Assembly (NCBI GenBank): GCA_013202445.1
Contig: JABMRW010000123.1
Location: 1-6,498, forward strand
DNA from: Deltaproteobacteria bacterium
GTDB lineage: Bacteria > Chloroflexota > Dehalococcoidia > Dehalococcoidales > BS750m-G39
Length of the DNA stretch: 6,498 nt
Reading direction: 5' to 3'
The notes under the pieces were generated by a model. That model ran no database searches. It worked only from the letters and a program-made list of their open reading frames with translations, and was not told the DNA's origin. Both the position numbers and the translations under genes were made by a program. Below are positions 4,941 to 6,498 of the stretch, piece by piece (within the stretch, counting starts at the first letter, position 1; every line of letters starts with the position of its first letter).

Positions 4941-5246
4941 TCAGGTCAGGCCGGGGATATTGAGGCCTCCGGTTAGCTTGCCCATGCGCTCGGCGGCAAG
5001 CTCCTGGGCTTTGGTGAGGGCTTCGTTTACCGCCGTCATTACCAGGTCTTCCAGCATTTCCACGTCATCGGGCTCTATCGCCTCGGGCGATATTTTTACC
5101 GATAGCACCTGCTGTTGACCGTTGACGGTGACCTTGACGGCACCTCCTCCCGAGGAGGTTTCAATGATAGCTTCGGCAAGCTCTGCCTGAGCCTTGGCCA
5201 GCTTGGCCTGGAGCTCCTGGGCCTGACGCATAAAAGACCTGTTCAC
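4941..5246 (-). CDS. ybaB: YbaB/EbfC family nucleoid-associated DNA-binding protein
   Basis: A small DNA-binding protein that in studied members forms dimers shaped like tweezers and associates with the nucleoid. A 101-residue protein, typical length. An N-terminal helix rich in A, K, Q and E (residues 7-30) is followed by the family's strand region SSGGGAVKVTVNGQQQVLSVKI (31-52), then PEAI and a DDVEMLEDLVMTAVNEALTKA helix (60-80), and a C-terminal MGKLTGGLNIPGL tail, all characteristic. The start is GTG, overlapping the dnaX TGA stop as GTGA; a GGAGG site lies 4 bases upstream. An internal ATG (codon 6) would be 19 bases from that site, so GTG is preferred. The dnaX-ybaB-recR order is conserved in many bacteria; here the recR link is stretched by a repeat-filled gap. 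Confidence 0.95.
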   Translation of the reverse strand: MNRSFMRQAQELQAKLAKAQAELAEAIIETSSGGGAVKVTVNGQQQVLSVKISPEAIEPDDVEMLEDLVMTAVNEALTKAQELAAERMGKLTGGLNIPGLT

Positions 5247-6498
5247 TTTTCCTCCACGCTGGTAACCTGGGCGCCGAGCCTTTTGGCGGCCTCCACCAGG
5301 TGGTTGTCTTCCGGCTCATAGACGCAGCGCACCTGGCAGGGGCGCCCCAGAAAGTTGCTGATGATTGCCCTGGCGACCTGCTGATTTTCTATTGTCTCCA
5401 TCTTTTCCTTGTGAATGGGGTATTTAAAGGCCAGAATTACGGTATCGCCTTCAATCTCTACCGGATTGACCCCGGCGCTCCTGAGAATGGCGATGGCTGA
5501 GGTTCTCTTAACCTCCTCCGGCGCCTGCTCCATAACATCTCTCCAGTTGACCCTCAGGCGCTCGATTTCATTATTGAGCTCCGCCGGTGGGGTGGCGGGG
5601 GTGTCATTGGCCTTTGTTGATTTTGCCTTAGGCTCTGCCACTGGTTCGGGCGCCGGTTCCGGTTTGGCCGCTGGCTTAGTTACCGGCTCGGCCTTAGCTG
5701 TTGGGGGTTTGGGTGGGGAGGCCTTTTTGACCGGCGGGGGAGGTTCTTGCTTTGCCCGGACAGGCTGGGCAGGTGGGCTTTCTTTTTTCTCGTCCGGTGG
5801 CTGGGCGCAGTCTACCAGCGCCAGCTCCAGGGGCAGGGTGGAGTAGTTATCAAAGCCAATCTCAAGCTGGCCGAAGAGCTTGATTGCTTTTGATATCTGG
5901 GCTAAAGAGGTTTTAGCCGCCAGCTGTTTTAGTTCGGCCTTATCTTCGGCGGTGAGGTCTACGGCGTCTTCCGAGCCGGTCTTTACCAGCAGCAGTTGTC
6001 TTAAGTATTCAATCACCTCACGGTTGAACTGGCGCAGGTCAAGCCCGTCGCTGTTGACGCTGTTTATGGTTGCCACTCCGCCGGCGACGTCACTGGCTAC
6101 TATGTGCCTGACCAGTTCCTTGGCCCGCTGGTCCCCGGTAATGCCCAGGATGGCCTGGACCTGGTTGAGGCCGATTTCGGTGCCGTAGTAGGTGGTCATC
6201 TGCTCCAGCAGGTTTTCGGCATCGCGCAGGCTGCCGGTGGCGCTCTTGGCGATGAGATTTAGCCCCTCCGTTTCCAGCTTGATGCCTTCCGTTTCACAGA
6301 TACGGGCCAGTTTGGAGATTACGTCCGGGCGGGAGATGCGCCGGAAGTCAAAGCGCTGGCACCGGGACAGGATGGTGGCCGGTACTTTATGGGCTTCGGT
6401 GGTGGCTAAAATAAAGACGATATAGGGGGGTGGTTCCTCCAGGGTCTTGAGCAGGGCATTGGAGGCACTATTACTGAGCATATGGACTTCATCGATGA
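5243..6498 (-). CDS. dnaX: DNA polymerase III subunit gamma/tau (5' end missing)
   Basis: Motor subunit of the clamp loader, which loads the sliding clamp on DNA and, as tau, links to the polymerase. The gene runs off the right edge: in-frame codons before the first ATG at 6481 read I-D-E-V-H, so 6481 is the Walker B motif (DEVH) and not the start; Walker A and the zinc site lie outside. Counting from M at 6481: SNALLKTLEEPP (7-18), sensor 1 region ILATTEAHKVPATILSRCQR (24-43, with SRC arginine finger), sensor 2 GSLRDAENLLEQM (83-95), then the helical collar domain to about 225. A Pro/Ala/Lys-rich linker (about 228-300) follows, then a C-terminal tau-type domain (about 303-395). The stop overlaps the ybaB start. 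An A6 run in the linker (minus-strand GAGAAAAAAGAAAG, 5780-5793) could permit slippage to a shorter gamma form, but its phase is not the E. coli one. Confidence 0.96.
   Translation of the reverse strand, partial: IDEVHMLSNSASNALLKTLEEPPPYIVFILATTEAHKVPATILSRCQRFDFRRISRPDVISKLARICETEGIKLETEGLNLIAKSATGSLRDAENLLEQMTTYYGTEIGLNQVQAILGITGDQRAKELVRHIVASDVAGGVATINSVNSDGLDLRQFNREVIEYLRQLLLVKTGSEDAVDLTAEDKAELKQLAAKTSLAQISKAIKLFGQLEIGFDNYSTLPLELALVDCAQPPDEKKESPPAQPVRAKQEPPPPVKKASPPKPPTAKAEPVTKPAAKPEPAPEPVAEPKAKSTKANDTPATPPAELNNEIERLRVNWRDVMEQAPEEVKRTSAIAILRSAGVNPVEIEGDTVILAFKYPIHKEKMETIENQQVARAIISNFLGRPCQVRCVYEPEDNHLVEAAKRLGAQVTSVEEK
5251..5255 (-). promoter_or_regulatory. Ribosome binding site deciding the ybaB GTG start
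   Basis: GGAGG on the minus strand within the dnaX coding end, 4 bases before GTG 5246. It selects the GTG over the ATG five codons later and implies coupling to dnaX translation. Confidence 0.65.

Noticed and set aside
5641..5800. Pro/Ala/Lys-rich segment considered as a tandem repeat or separate gene
   Set aside because: It is the ordinary disordered linker between the DnaX AAA+/collar part and the tau C-terminal domain; no exact repeat unit was found.
5415..5846. Plus-strand 143-codon open frame opposite dnaX, rich in G, A and S
   Set aside because: Its low-complexity composition mirrors the Pro/Ala/Lys linker of DnaX on the other strand; a shadow frame.
6479..6481. ATG at 6481 as the dnaX start codon
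   Set aside because: Codons before it continue in frame as I-D-E-V-H, the Walker B motif, so the gene extends beyond the window.

Overview
All eight genes in this window lie on the minus strand, packed nose to tail, so the biological order runs from right to left: dnaX (5' end beyond the window) > ybaB > recR > a small DUF6506-like gene > an AT-rich nuclease-like gene > recO > lysS > an AT-rich methyltransferase gene. The plus strand shows only shadow frames of these genes. No rRNA, tRNA, CRISPR array, transposase or phage gene is visible.

The organism is a bacterium with a moderately GC-rich core genome that uses ATG, GTG and TTG starts. The LysRS, RecO and DnaX sequences and the G/C-rich palindromes between genes remind me of Chloroflexota, perhaps Dehalococcoidia or a relative. 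This is an impression from sequence style, not a phylogenetic result.

Region by region. Positions 5243-6498 hold the C-terminal two thirds of the DNA polymerase III gamma/tau subunit, overlapping ybaB (4941-5246) by 4 bases. A 262-base gap (4679-4940) follows, filled with G/C-tract repeats and a possible terminator. Next come recR (4067-4678) and, 15 bases on, a 110-residue DUF6506-like protein (3719-4051). A second copy of the gap repeat touches or overlaps the 3' end of that gene. Then come a 186-residue protein with degenerate DEDD-exonuclease motifs (3062-3622), recO (2243-3049), lysS (811-2292, overlapping recO by 50 bases) and a class I SAM methyltransferase (113-802). Two strong palindromes (13-38, 47-68) close the window.

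Functionally this is a replication-repair cluster. DnaX belongs to the clamp loader, YbaB is a nucleoid-associated DNA-binding protein, and RecR and RecO together load RecA onto SSB-coated single-stranded DNA. LysRS is a housekeeping passenger. The two AT-rich genes (3062-3622 and 113-802) stand out in base composition and may be later arrivals that adopted operon-style spacing. I see no clear new multi-gene system. The best leads are the interspersed G-tract repeat, which may supply the stop codon of one gene, and the uncharacterised nuclease-like protein placed between recR and recO.
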